A stretch of 31,582 nt of DNA, taken from positions 1 through 31,582 of the forward strand of contig WSUB01000299.1 in assembly GCA_019633425.1 (NCBI GenBank), in the 5' to 3' direction. Below, piece by piece: positions 18,381 to 28,410 of this stretch. How positions within the stretch are numbered: position 1 is the first letter of the stretch; each line of letters starts with the position of its first letter. A model generated the notes under the pieces. It was not told the origin of the DNA. It made no database searches and was given only the letters and a program-made list of their open reading frames with translations. Origin of the DNA: Tulasnella sp. 424. Lineage: Eukaryota; Basidiomycota; Agaricomycetes; Cantharellales; Tulasnellaceae. The position numbers and the translations under genes are program-made.

Positions 18381-19511
18381 TGTTAAAGCTCGGTAATTGG
18401 GTTGCGCGCGCTAACCGTGGGAAACGGGAAGTCGCCACACAGGAAACGTATTAGAATGGTAGGTAAGCCAGAATAAACTAACTACTTGTTCTATACTGTA
18501 TCTAGACTCTTGTACGTAGTCATAGAATTAATATAAAGTGTTTGGAATATTATCCGAGAGGAAACAACGGACGGGAACGTCCGGTGTCGAGTGGAAACAG
18601 TCGGGTGAAGGCTGGGCGCTAAAAATGGCGGTTGAGAGCAAAAGGTAAACGAATAGTGGAATTCCGGCGTTCTGACGCTCGGAATATATTCACTGATGCT
18701 ATTCGTGGATGCTGGAAGGGTTTCCGGGCTAGATACCCGAAGGGAAGGGCTTTGGTAAGCTGCAGCGCGGCTTACTGGCTTAAGCGCCGGTTCGGACTTC
18801 ACGGATAAAGCCTTATGCTACCTTAGAAGTTCGAACTTCGCCAAGCAAATACTACCGTCGTGTTCGCACTGACGAGAGCTTTTGAATAGTATTGGAAGCG
18901 TAAGGAGTTTCCTACCAGGTAATTCGCTAATCCGGAGATAGGGCGAAAAGGGTACGATAATGACTATTTCCTTAAAAGGGAACATCTACTGACGTAGTAC
19001 TACCAGTACAAAATGTAGCTAGAGGTATTACGATTGCAACGACGTACCTATCGCGTGGTTCGTCAAGGTTTTGAGCTTGTTAGAGGTCAAAAGGTATCGG
19101 GGACATCTAAGACGGCGCTGACGTTATTATCAAGATTATACTCGCGCTGAGTACGCGAGAACCTTTATTCCAAAAGGTTAGAACAGTGGTTAGTCCGTTT
19201 ATCACGCGGGACTTAGCGGAATTGGGTTTCGCTGAGTGATAGAGTTTAGAGGGGGTGAAAAAGGATATTCTGCCTCTCCTGAGGCAGAACTCGTATTTAT
19301 TCGCTAGGTTGGACCATACTAGATTATTCTACATTATTCTACATCGTTCTATCCCTTTCCCGAGTCTTCTATGGGCAGTGGAAGAGACTTGGGCAACGCG
19401 CCGGTAGTCGGTGCGAGGCCTTGGGCGCTTAATTGCCATTTTAGGGAATTTAAAACGGTCCCGAGCCTGTTGCGACATGCTGCGGCACGTTGCAAGACTA
19501 TCGGTGGGTCG
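18381..19511 (-). repeat. LTR-like repeat, copy 2 (~1.1 kb, inverted)
   Basis: Reverse-complement relative of copy 1. It starts in plus orientation at TGTTAAAGC (18381) and contains GTCGCCACACAGGAAACG, GGACGGGAACGTCCGG (18570-18585) and the counterpart of the GCCGCAGCACGTTGCAAC landmark at about 19470-19487. Identity with copy 1 is roughly 75-80% by eye over the parts compared, with transitions dominating. A GACTA on both sides (18375-18379 and 19496-19500) looks like a target duplication, but homology to copy 1 continues past the right-hand one, so I do not rely on it. Confidence 0.6.
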
Positions 19512-20309
19512 CCCGAATATAATCATGGCAGGGTCCATGCAGCATACCTTTAATGCCAGCACAGCCACCATATCTCATTCCCCTGACTGTGAACACCAAA
19601 CCTTAACACAACCAACAATCTGCCAGGGCATCTATAATGCAAACAACACTGGAAAGTGCTTCCAGTGGTATGTTAAGTTCTCAAATTTTGTCATTTACGG
19701 AATAATGCCTTCATTTGTGTTGCCACATAGCGTATCTGTAACACCTTCAAGGTGGACTCACCATGCAAAGCCTACATCTGGATAACTGATCTCCCTGCTG
19801 TTCCACTTGACACCATGGAAAGGCGCTCAGCGGCATTGTGTGCCCCAAATTGGCAGCTGTGCTAGGGAGCACAATGTGCACTTCAGGCTTATGAGATTTG
19901 ACAGAAAGAGAGAAACAGCCAGTGTACGCGCGATAGCTGTAAGGAGTGCTGTCGAAATGGACAGATCAAACTCAGATTTTCAAGATGTAAGGTGTCATCG
20001 TATCATACTGGATTTGTGCAGCTATGTCAATTGAACTAAAGCCAAGATCTATATTGTCTACTTATCCTAAAATCAACATGTTGAGCGTGCCCTCTCAGTC
20101 ACCCAAAAGCTCAGCGGCTGATGTAATGGGCACATCCACTTGTATTTCCCACTCTTCAGACCCACCAACTTCATTTGACTCTTACATTGATTCACATTGC
20201 CCTTTGATGTTCTATGGCCCTTAGAAAATGCTGCCGAGAAACCACTTTTTTCTGCAATTTTCAACTTTTGGAAAACAGCTTTAAGGAACCTTGCAGTGCC
20301 AGGGTCTTG
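19512..20309. other. unannotated region with coding fragments
   Basis: Plus-strand coding-like runs: 19537-19668 (near PTICQGIYNANNTGKCFQW) and, in another frame, 19732-19860 (near CKAYIWITDLPAVPLDTM, ending TAG at about 19861). A GTATGT..CACATAG pair at 19669-19734 would be a 66-nt intron, but splicing it does not join the two best frames. 20020-20220 has a short Ser-rich ORF of no clear meaning. Confidence 0.3.
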
Positions 20310-20990
20310 CAGTAGGGGAACGTGTCAGAACATGTTGCAACCCTCTGAGGGTGGGCCTGGTAGCTGATCCAGTAACTAGGTGCCCAGGCTAGGCACTGGC
20401 CACTGGCTGATCCCCCAGAGCTGCCCTGACTCCCCAGAACTCTGTAGAATTAGGTAGAACCTCATAGAACATTCATATCCAGCTAATAAATACAGCCGTA
20501 GAGATAGGATATTGCTACATCCTTATCTACCCTGAAATTACCATATTTGCCCTTCAAACCCACCATTCCAGTGTGATACTAGAAAATCCATTGGGATAAA
20601 GGACTTCTGTGTTGCCAGCGCAAGGAAACTCTTGACAAATTTAGTTGTCACTGTCCTAGGTGTTGCCGACACTGTTTGGCCTCTAGCAAGCCTAAACCTC
20701 GGTCTATTTCTGTGCGGCCTAGACCGCTCTACTTGTATAGTCGATAGCTACATTCTGTACTATTAAAGCCACCAGTAGTTAGTAATTACCTTTTGTGTAT
20801 TTACTTAATAGCCTCCCTTTCGCCCTTTCCTGGAATTCCTTTGGCCCTAATCAGAATTCCTTTATGCTAAAGATACCGTTAGAAAGATCTCATCAAGGCA
20901 ATTCCAATGGTGCCATGATCTTTGCGTAATTTGATCGCCTTTGGTGTCAACAATTGCAACCAAGTAATCCGAACAATGCTTAACCCATTT
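20310..20990 (+). repeat. LTR-like repeat, copy 3, decayed and truncated
   Basis: Same order of landmarks as copy 1: GAACGTGTCAGAACATGTTGCAAC, TAGAACCTCATAGAACATTC with AATAAATACAG after it, TGTCCTAGGTGTTGCCGACA, then TCGATAGCTACATTCTGTACTA, then GATACCGTTAGAAAG. Differences from copy 1 are largely C/T and G/A changes. The right part beyond about 20990 is missing or unrecognisable. Confidence 0.55.
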
Positions 20991-21090
20991 TGGCAAGGAG
21001 AGTCAGCCCACCAATACTAGATACCATTGTAGGCCTCAGAACAACTTCAGATAACATTCCTCAGGTGCAACATCATCAGGAAAAGGGGTC

Positions 21091-21260
21091 AGTGGTACAA
21101 ACTGCTATAAAATGCTATAAAGTGCTATATAGCATGTATTGCAGCATAGCACCACATATCTGCATATTTATCTCTAATTGGTATATAGCATATATACATT
21201 ACTATAGCTGTTTGTTGTATTTCATTGCAGTTCATAGTGGTGTATCTATATAGAATGGGG
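21091..21260. repeat. degenerate AT-rich short repeat (TGCTATAAAATGC words)
   Basis: ACTGCTATAAAATGCTATAAAGTGCTATATAGCATG begins a run of related TGCTATA/ATATAGCA words, in part self-complementary. A second stretch with the same words lies at about 24950-25130. Confidence 0.5.
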
Positions 21261-21466
21261 TAGTCTAGTATTGTCTTATCTCAACTCATTGCATTTAATA
21301 ATAGTCTATACCCTCTAGTGCACCATGGAACCATCTAATGTAATTTAATATTCTATATAGAACTATCTGCTATAGCGTTCCTGAAGGCAAGGACGGCTGC
21401 TGTGGCTGTGCTAGGGACTGACATGCAGTTCAACAGGGTGTCGGGTTGCCGACGACTTTTGAGTAG

Positions 21467-22966
21467 CACAGAACGCAAATGGACGTTTCCTCCTGTGGGA
21501 AACCCATAGGAAAACCCATGGGGAAATTGAGGCTGTTCCTGATGGATTTTCACAGGACCGGAAAATCTACACACGAAAACTCAAGATTTTCAACTGAGCT
21601 TATTTGCTCCTGAACAGTGAGGTAAGGAACCCAAGGTTCTTCCCTTCACTTTTCTCTTAGGTTTTCCTTCAAGCAGAAAACCCAGATTTTTGTATCAGTA
21701 TTCCTAAGCTCAGAAAATTTGGACTAAAAACCGTTGATTTTTTGTTATAAATAATATTTCATGAAACTGGGGAGAAAATCATGGATTTTACAAGGGTTTC
21801 ATCTGCGAGAATATCTTAGACGGAACCCTCATTTTCCGGTGGACGGTTTTCAGCTCGAAGAAAAGCACCCCGGCAAAACACACAGTTTCCAATACGGAGT
21901 TCTTTCAGAAGAACACTAAATGAGACAAGCCAACGTTATCTAAAGACTTCTGGGCAGGTGGGGAATCATATCTCAGAATTATATAGCATGCCGCAACGAG
22001 TACATAACCTTGCATATGCGACAGGTGAAAGGCGACAGGTGACAGGCGAACGCGAAAGGTGGCAGGCAACGGGTGAAAGACGACAAGTGTTTAAATGGCA
22101 GGAGAAGACTTGCAAAAGGCGATGGGTGAAAGAGTACAGGCAAAAGGGACGGGCGACGGGCGAAAGGCGACAAAGGCGACTGTGTTTGAATGATGAGCGG
22201 CCACCCTTGTCGCCTTTTGCCTGTCGCCTATTCACTTTTTGCCAATCGCCTATTGCAAGTCGTTTCCCATCATTCAAACGCTTGTCACTTGTCGCTTTTC
22301 GCTTGTTGCGTGTCACGTGTCGCACGTCGCGTGTCGCCATTGTCGCCAATCGCCAATCGCCTCCCGCAAGCCGCCCCCCACCATTCAAACACTTGTCGCT
22401 TGTCGGATGTCACCTCTTGCCTCTCGCTCGCCTCTTGCCTCTGGTCCTACCAGTCGCCCATTGCTGGAACTGCCTTCTGCTAAGCAGGTAGTAGCTAGGT
22501 AATTTCATTCGGAGAAATCTGCAAGCGTGTATTCTTCGTTTACCTTGCTAATTTTTCTTTATAAATTCACATCAATACTCATGATAGTCCTGCATATGTA
22601 AGGTTATTTATTCCGTCTAAGATATTCTCACAGATGAAAACCTCGTAAAATCCATGATTTCTCCCCGGTTTCATGAAATATTATTTATAACAAAAATCGA
22701 TGGTTTTTAGTCAAGATTTTCCGAGCTTGGAATACTGATACAAAAATCTGGGTTTTCTGCTTGGAGGAAACCCTATGAGAATAGCGAAGGGGAGAACCTT
22801 GGGTTCCTACCTCGCCTTTTAAGGGGCGAAAAAGCTAAGTAGAGAACCTTCAGTTTTTGTGGATGGGTTTTCCGGTCGTGCGAAAATCCATCAGGAAAAC
22901 CCTAAGTTTCCCTGTGTGTTTTCCTATGGGTTTCTCGCAGGAGGAAACGTTCATTTGCGTCCTGTG
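21467..22966. mobile_element. 1500-bp non-autonomous TIR element
   Basis: Terminal inverted repeats of about 360 bp (21467-21826 and 22611-22966), with ends CACAGAACGC and CACAGGACGC, flanked on both sides by TAG (21464-21466, 22967-22969), a possible 3-bp target duplication. Well-paired blocks include GGACGTTTCCTCCTG with its right-arm partner, AAAACCCAGATTTTTGTATC with GATACAAAAATCTGGGTTTT, and TTAGACGGAA with TTCCGTCTAA. No transposase ORF lies inside. CAC ends with a 3-bp duplication would suit a CACTA-type element, and PIF/Harbinger elements also make 3-bp duplications. The class is therefore open. Confidence 0.75.
22019..22480. repeat. nested inverted array of GGCGACAGG / CTTGTCGCC words
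   Basis: Inside the TIR element, about 22019-22180 is packed with GGCGACAGG-like 7-10-mers and about 22200-22480 with the complement (TGTCGCC, TTGTCGCT). A spacer word CATTCAAACACTTGTCGC occurs four times, twice in each orientation (near 22083, 22182, 22271 and 22380). ORFs across it are translations of the repeat, not genes. Confidence 0.8.
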
Positions 22967-22969
22967 TAG

Positions 22970-23940
22970 GTGGATTAGGTCAGCAAAGCGTTTAAAACAT
23001 CAGCGAGGGATAATCTAATGATAAAAAGGTCAGCAGCACGTTCGAATTCTAGGATTTCACGTACCCTTGCAGATCGACAATGAAAAAGGTTGGCGAGGGC
23101 AAGAAAAGGGTCGAGGTGGGCTAGAAAAAGGTCGTGGAGGTGTTGAAAGGTTGGCAAAGGCTTGAAAAAGGTTGGCGAAGACTTGAAAAAGGTCGGCAAG
23201 GACTTGAAAAAGGTCGGCAAGCTGTTGTATTACGTCAGTGGGGCGTTCAAAATGTCGGCGAAGGAAAATCTAATGAGAAAAAGGTTAGCGGCACGTTGAA
23301 ATTCGAAACGTTCACGTACCCTTGCAGATCGACGCTGAATAACGTCGGCGAGGACTGTAAAAAGGTCGGCGAGGGCATGAAAAATGTCAGCGAGGACTTG
23401 AAAACCGTCAGCAACGTGTTGTAAGGTCTGTGAGGTATTAAATATGGTAGCTGAGGTGTTATGGAGAGTCGCCGAGTTGGTGGATTACGTCCGCGAAGCG
23501 TTGAATACATCGGCAAGGTTGAATCTAATGAAAAAAGGTCAGCGGCACGTTTGAACTTCGAAAGGTTCACGTACCTTTGAAGATTGATGCTGAAAAATGT
23601 CGGCGAGGACTTTAAAAAGGTCAGTGAGGCCTTAAAAAAGGTCGGCAGGGCCTCAAAGAGGATCGGTGAGGCCTTAAAACGTCGGCGAGGGCATGGAAAA
23701 TGTCGGCTCAGACTGTAAAAACGTCGGCTCGGACTTGAAAACTGTCAGCGAGTGTTGTAAGGTCCATGAGGTGTTGGATTAGGTGGTTGAGGTTAAGTAG
23801 GGTCACCGATGTGTTGCATTAGGTCAGCGAAGCGTTGAATACATCGGCAAGGAAAAAGCTAATGAAAAAAAGGTCAGCGGGACGCTTGAAATACAACGTA
23901 CCATTGAAGATCGCCACTATCCGACCCTGTCAACGAGGTC
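22970..23940. repeat. 21-bp minisatellite in 255-bp higher-order repeats
   Basis: The basic unit is about 21 bp, GGTCGGCGAGGACTTGAAAAA-like (best copies 23155-23220, 23340-23405 and 23590-23690). A longer block with GCGAAGCGTTGAATACATCGG, AATCTAATGAAAAAAGG and CACGTACCCTTGCAGATCG recurs four times. The GTACC of that block is at 23061, 23316, 23571 and 23898, so the higher-order period is 255, 255 and 327 bp. The 72-bp excess of the last is close to three to four basic units. All periods (21, 255, 327) are multiples of three. Plus-strand translation gives heptads such as NVGEDFKKVSEALKKVG; the opposite strand gives PTFFKSL heptads. Stops interrupt both. Confidence 0.85.
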
Positions 23941-23956
23941 AAGGATGGCAGCAATG

Positions 23957-23997
23957 ACGGCAACAGCAACGTTCAACAGCAACGTTGCTGTTGCCGT
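23957..23997. repeat. perfect 17-bp hairpin
   Basis: ACGGCAACAGCAACGTT (23957-23973), loop CAACAGC, and its exact reverse complement (23981-23997). It marks the end of the satellite and precedes the ORF at 24004. It could be a terminator-like, replication or transposon-end structure. Confidence 0.8.
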
Positions 23998-24003
23998 TGT
24001 TGT

Positions 24004-24386
24004 GTGGGGGGGAGGAAGCTTGGGGAAGGCGTGCGGGGCAACACACGAGTCCACATTGAAACTTCCCACATTGAAAAAGGACAACATGGCACGTCAACCG
24101 CACAGCAAACCGCTTCCAAAAGAAAACTCACCATGCAAGACGCCGAGGAATCGAATGAAACATGCAGGAAAATGGGCGGAGAAGATAGTGGAGGGGAGAA
24201 AACAGGTGAGCGGCCTTCCTTCCTCACTTCTGGGCCGAGTTTGACTTACCCCTTGCAGTTCTCGCCGTCCCTGAGATGCGCGGCCACACCCCCATGGATG
24301 TCAAAGTACCCGCAACCTCCCCATTCATTCATGAGCAACTAGGTAGATTTATCTCCCTCACTCTTCAGGTATACTATAATATATAA
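24004..24386 (+). CDS. two-exon hypothetical protein, 109 aa
   Basis: Exon 1 (24004-24205) from ATG is 67 codons plus one base. The intron (24206-24258, 53 nt) has a GTGAGC donor, TTGACTT near the 3' end and a CCTTGCAG acceptor. Exon 2 (24259-24386) joins in phase through a Val codon and reads to TAA. Total 330 nt. Exon 1 is polar and charged (QQTASKRKLTMQDAEESNET), exon 2 has MRGHTPMDVKVPATSPFIHE. CAG|GTATAC at 24369 could be another donor, so the gene may continue and the present stop may be intronic. Not recognised. It begins 6 bp after the 17-bp hairpin. The splice fit is good, but expression is unproven. Confidence 0.5.
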
Positions 24387-25283
24387 CTTGTTGGAAAAAA
24401 ATATAAATGAATGAGAGGAGGAACAAAAAATGACACTTCAACTTTGGCAATTTTTTTGGTTGGGAGGCTGGAATAACCTCTTCTAAAGCCTATTTTTCTA
24501 TGAGAATTATGTTAATGGACTTCTATTAGTCTCAGCTATTGTTTTCAGGGCCCTTCTAATGCAGCATCAAGTCATTATTTCAATATTGAGCACTATCTTT
24601 GCCTAATTGAATTTTGCACAACTACATATTCATATAGCAGTGACAGCATGTGCTTGCATTCTGATGCGCCCCATTCAGGCTCTAAAAATGGATCTTTCTC
24701 CTGCAGTAAATGATAGAAATATTGATGTAACCATTTGGTAGGTACGTATGTGGCTCCTTTGTCATTTTTATGACTAACCACTGACTTTTGTCAAAGCTAT
24801 GGTAACTGTGGATATGTGAAGGCCAGTAGATTCTAGCTTACATTTCTCCAGCAGGTGTACCTAGGACTTCTAATAGTGAGGTGAGGAGGGTCCTGTTATA
24901 CAGAAATATATAGTGTTATGTGTTGCAATAAAGAGATAAACTGCTATAAAATGCAATGGAGAAACAAATTGCTATGAAATGCAACAAGGCTACAGGGATA
25001 TACTGATATAAAATGCTATTGTGCTATAGAACAATTATCTGCAATAAATTGATATACAGTGGTATGAGATGCAATGAAATGCTATGCTCTAATATATACT
25101 AGAGGCCTTATATATAGCATATCTATGCTATATAGTTTTCCTAAGAAATATATCCCAAAAGGCTTTTTGCTGATGATGAATAAACCTTCCAGAATGGTTA
25201 GCACGTCTCCAGAAGTAAATCCAACCTCTGGTTGGCTTAATATGGCCCAGAAAGTGGTATTTCGCCCTTAGCTCCTGCACAAC
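24387..25283. other. AT-rich region, no gene; second TGCTATAAAATGC array
   Basis: No supported gene. From about 24930 to 25130 words such as CTGCTATAAAATGCAATG, TTGCTATGAAATGCAAC and GATATAAAATGCTATTGTGC recur, matching the array at 21091-21260. 25140-25283 leads into the Gypsy remnant with no LTR visible. Confidence 0.4.
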
Positions 25284-25639
25284 ATGACCCTGAAGTCTCA
25301 ACAATCCTTTGTGCGGGGGAAACTAACCTGTACACCTTCCTCCAAGATGACCCTAGGACTCGGCTCAGTCCTCAAGCAAATACCATCATCATCAACCACA
25401 ACAAATTCCCCCGTTTCATCTTGTCGACCAACTTCTCTCCCACCAAACCTGTCCCAGACAATGACGAGGAATCCCCACCAGACCTTTCATGCATACCAAA
25501 GATCTTTCACGATTCTGCAGACATCTTTTCCAAAGCCAAAGCGGACAAGCTACCACTGGACTGGTACTATGATATAGAAATCAACTTACTGCCAGACCCT
25601 TTAGACCAATATATTCGCTGTCCCAACTAGAGCAAGAGG

Positions 25640-26110
25640 AGCTTCCACGCTATATCAGCAAAAAGGCTTATCCATCCATCAAGGTCTCCAGCTTCTGCCC
25701 AGGTTTGTTCACCAAGAAAAAGCATGGCAAGCCAAGACTTTGTATCGATTACTGGGGTCTCAACACTATTACAATCAAGAATTGTTACCCCATTCCCCTC
25801 ATCCACAACCTCCTAGACCAAGTCCAAGGCTGCACTTACTTTTTGAAGATCAGCTTGCAATCTGCCTTCAATTCCCTTCACATCAAACCCAGTCACAAGT
25901 GAAAAACCGCTTTCTGCACAAAACTTGGCCTTTTCGAGCACCTCATCATGCCATTCGGTCTCAGCACTGCACCTTCAGGTTTCAGGCCCTAGTCAACAAT
26001 GTTCTCAGAGATCTACTAGACGTTTGTGTTGTTGTATACCTGGATGACTCATATTTTCCAAGACCCAAGCAGAGCACGAACAAGTGATCAAAGAATACTC
26101 CAATGCCTTT
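25640..26110 (+). pseudogene. pol: reverse transcriptase remnant, motif A lost
   Basis: LFTKKKHGKPRLCIDYWGLN, then NCYPIPLIHNLLDQ, FLKISLQSAFN, MPFGLSTAPSGFQ and VVVYLDD (near 26035) are in order. Motif A, normally K-I/L-D-L, reads KISL, so the first catalytic Asp (25852-25854) is gone. TGA at 25900-25902 stands where the conserved Trp of E-W-K-T-A-F belongs. DYWGLN has Trp where Arg is normal (CGG to TGG). Confidence 0.88.
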
Positions 26111-26237
26111 GGGATGCAAACCTCTTCGCCAACCCCACCAAATGTAAATTCTTCAAGGACTCAATTGAATTCCTCAGTTTTATCATTTCCAAGGACAGTC
26201 TCTCCAGGAACAAGAACAAAGTCACAACCATTATGGA

Positions 26238-26850
26238 ATGGCCAACCCCACTTCCCTCTCTCAAGTCCAATCCTTCCTTGGTTTTGCAAACTTTTACTGG
26301 CAATTCATCAACAAATTCTCAGAACTCGCATCACCACTCACTTGCCTCACCAAGAAGGATGTCACTTGGAGCTGGAATACCCACTGCCAAATCGTGTTTG
26401 ACAATTTGAAACACCCTTTCACCTCGGCACCCATTCCCAACATTTCAATCCATCCCTACCCTGTACCCTCGCGAACAACAGACGCTTCTGACTTTGCGAT
26501 CGCTGCTGTCATTGGCTCATCCAGCTCTGAAGGTGTCCTGCACCCTGTAGCATATTACTCCCAAAAACTTCTCCCAGCTGAAACCATCTACAAAATCCAT
26601 GATAAAGAGCTGCTTGCGATTGTTGCTGCAATGAAAGAATGGAGATCATGGTTGTGTGGCCCTCACCACACTGTCCAGGTCTGATCAGATCACAAGAATC
26701 TCAAATACTTCATGCAATCCCAGCCACTCAATGACTGTCAATCACATTGGGCCATGCTCCTATCCAATTACGACTTTGTTTGGATCCATAAACTGGGAAA
26801 CAAGAATATGGCCAACGCCCCTTCTTGGCAACCTGACTACGGACCCCTGA
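26238..26850 (+). pseudogene. pol: RT connection and RNase H remnant
   Basis: SFLGFANFYWQFINKFSELA (connection), TTDASDFAIAAVIG (first Asp), LHPVAYYSQKLLPAE, HDKELLAIVAAMKEWR (Glu) and SDHKNLKYFMQSQPL (Asp) are readable. TGA at 26682-26684 sits just before SDHKN. The end motif reads NMANAPSWQPDY where A-D-A-L-S-R-R-P-D is usual; the Trp and Gln both fit transitions at CGN codons. Confidence 0.85.
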
Positions 26851-27061
26851 CCGAGGATAAGTGCCTGGCACACCCCCCTCTCCTGAGCCCATATCACCTG
26901 CATTTTATCCCCCCAACCAACACAGTCCAAATCTCACTCCTTCAAACATTCCTCCTCCCTCCCTCTGATCTTCTAAATGACCTCAAGGCTGCAATGACGA
27001 CCTCTAAGCAGGCCTTAAGACTTCCTCAATACTCGGTCCTGATAGCCTCCCAGCTTTTAGG

Positions 27062-27960
27062 ATGACCAACAACGGACTTGCACTTCACAACAGCCACATC
27101 TACATCCCGCTGAAACTACGTGTCCAGACCCTCCAAGATCACCCCAACTCCTCCTCAGCTGGCCACCCAGGACAGGCAAAGACTTTCAAACTTGTAACCT
27201 ACCAGTTCTCTTGGCTGGGGATGTGCACGTTCATCCGAAACTACGTCGCGTCCTGTGATATGTGCCAATGCATCAAAACTCCTTGTCACTCTCCCTACGG
27301 TTTACTACAACCCTTTCCATGTCTGACATCGCCATCGACATGATTGTCAAGTTGCCCATTTCAAATGGGTTTGACTTGATCCTTGTCATAGTCAATCTCT
27401 ATTCCAAGATGGGACACTTTGTGCCTTGCCACAAAGGGATGTCATCTGAAGAATTGGCGCTCCTTTTCCTCCAACATGTTTTCCACTATCACGGTCTTCC
27501 CAACACTATCACCTCCAACCGCAGTTCCACCTTTGTCTCTGAATTTACCCACCGTCTATATGGACTCCTTGGAATCTCAGCTCGCCACTTGACCTCATAC
27601 CAACCACAGACCAACAGCCAAACAGAAAGGGATGCTAGAAACGTACCTACGCACCTATTGGTCATACCAGCAAGATGACTGGGCTGACCTGCTACCCCTC
27701 ACCGAATTCTCTTTCAATAACACTACCAACTCCTCAACCAAACAGACCCCCTTCTTTGCCAACTTCGGTCACCATCCGCAATTCACACTCAAAGTCTCTC
27801 ACTACAAGTCTGTCCCTGCTATTGAAGGATTCATTGAATGCCTCCACAACACCCACAAAGAATTAGGATTGGAATTGAACCATGCCAAAGAAGATTACCA
27901 GCATTACTACAATCAGCACACTACGCTCGCACCAGCGTTCGCTCCAGGAGACATGGTGTA
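27062..27960 (+). pseudogene. pol: integrase remnant, second Asp replaced
   Basis: Zinc part HPGQAKTFKLVTYQFSW and CDMCQ; core with DMIVKLPISNGFDLILVIV, then TITSNRSSTF and, after a frame change near 27640, LETYLRTYW with the catalytic Glu. SDRG is changed to SNRS (near 27516), so the second catalytic Asp is Asn, and TDG is changed to TNS later: all G to A on the plus strand. The basic C-terminal half continues to TAG at 27959-27961. The GPF module (FKRIGPFHVIKRIG) lies at about 28010-28050, followed by a TGA near 28068. Confidence 0.86.
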
Positions 27961-28189
27961 GTTACTGAGAAAGAACATCAAGACTCGCAGTCCTTCCAAG
28001 AAGCTTGACTTCAAGCGTATTGGTCCCTTCCATGTCATCAAGCGTATTGGAGAACGTGATGTATACTGACTCAATTTCCCAGCCTCCATGGGAAAGACAC
28101 ACCCTGTGTTCAATGTCATGTACCTTGAGCCGGCAACCCACCCTAGCATCATCCCAGGTTGCACAGCTCCCCCTGGACCTCCCCTTTCT

Positions 28190-28410
28190 ATCGATGATGA
28201 CAGCTCTCCTGCATTTGAAATTGTCGGAATCCTTGACTTGTGTTCCGTCTGACAAAAGATTGATTACTTCATTGCATACTGCAACCAGCCAATCTCGGAA
28301 TATTCCTGGATCTGGTACAAAGACCTTGCAGTCTCAGTTCACCCTTTACTACACACTTTCCACTCTCAATACCCCAACAACCTCGCCCAAGCAAACTATC
28401 CCTCAATGAC
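28190..28410 (+). pseudogene. chromodomain-like C-terminus of the second Gypsy element
   Basis: FEIVGILDLCSV, TGA (28250-28252), KIDYFIAYCNQPISEYSWIW and LLHTFHSQYPN follow chromodomain order, with the final helix before the Pro. The core K-W is replaced by A-Y and the W-E pair by W-I-W, so it is degenerate, but position after the GPF module and spacing support the call. No PPT or LTR is recognisable after it. Confidence 0.6.

Noticed and set aside
18375..19500. GACTA target duplication for LTR-like copy 2
   Set aside because: Homology with copy 1 continues past the right-hand GACTA, so the match is probably chance.
15971..19511. One large DNA transposon with 1.1-kb TIRs
   Set aside because: A third copy exists alone at 20310-20990, internal features look like LTRs, and the outer flanks show no matching target duplication.
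21958..22491. 177-aa and overlapping ORFs on both strands
   Set aside because: They are translations of the GGCGACAGG/CTTGTCGCC repeats in the TIR element, open in many frames because the units lack stop codons.
23134..23424. 96-aa ORF in the satellite as a gene
   Set aside because: It is open only by repeat composition, stops recur in the next blocks, and no start or splice structure fits. The heptad pattern is kept as an observation only.
22970..23940. CRISPR array
   Set aside because: Units are contiguous and imperfect with no unique spacers, and the window is eukaryotic.
24004..24386. Helitron 3' end formed by the 17-bp hairpin
   Set aside because: No CTRR follows the hairpin at the usual distance, no helicase is present and no AT insertion context is seen.
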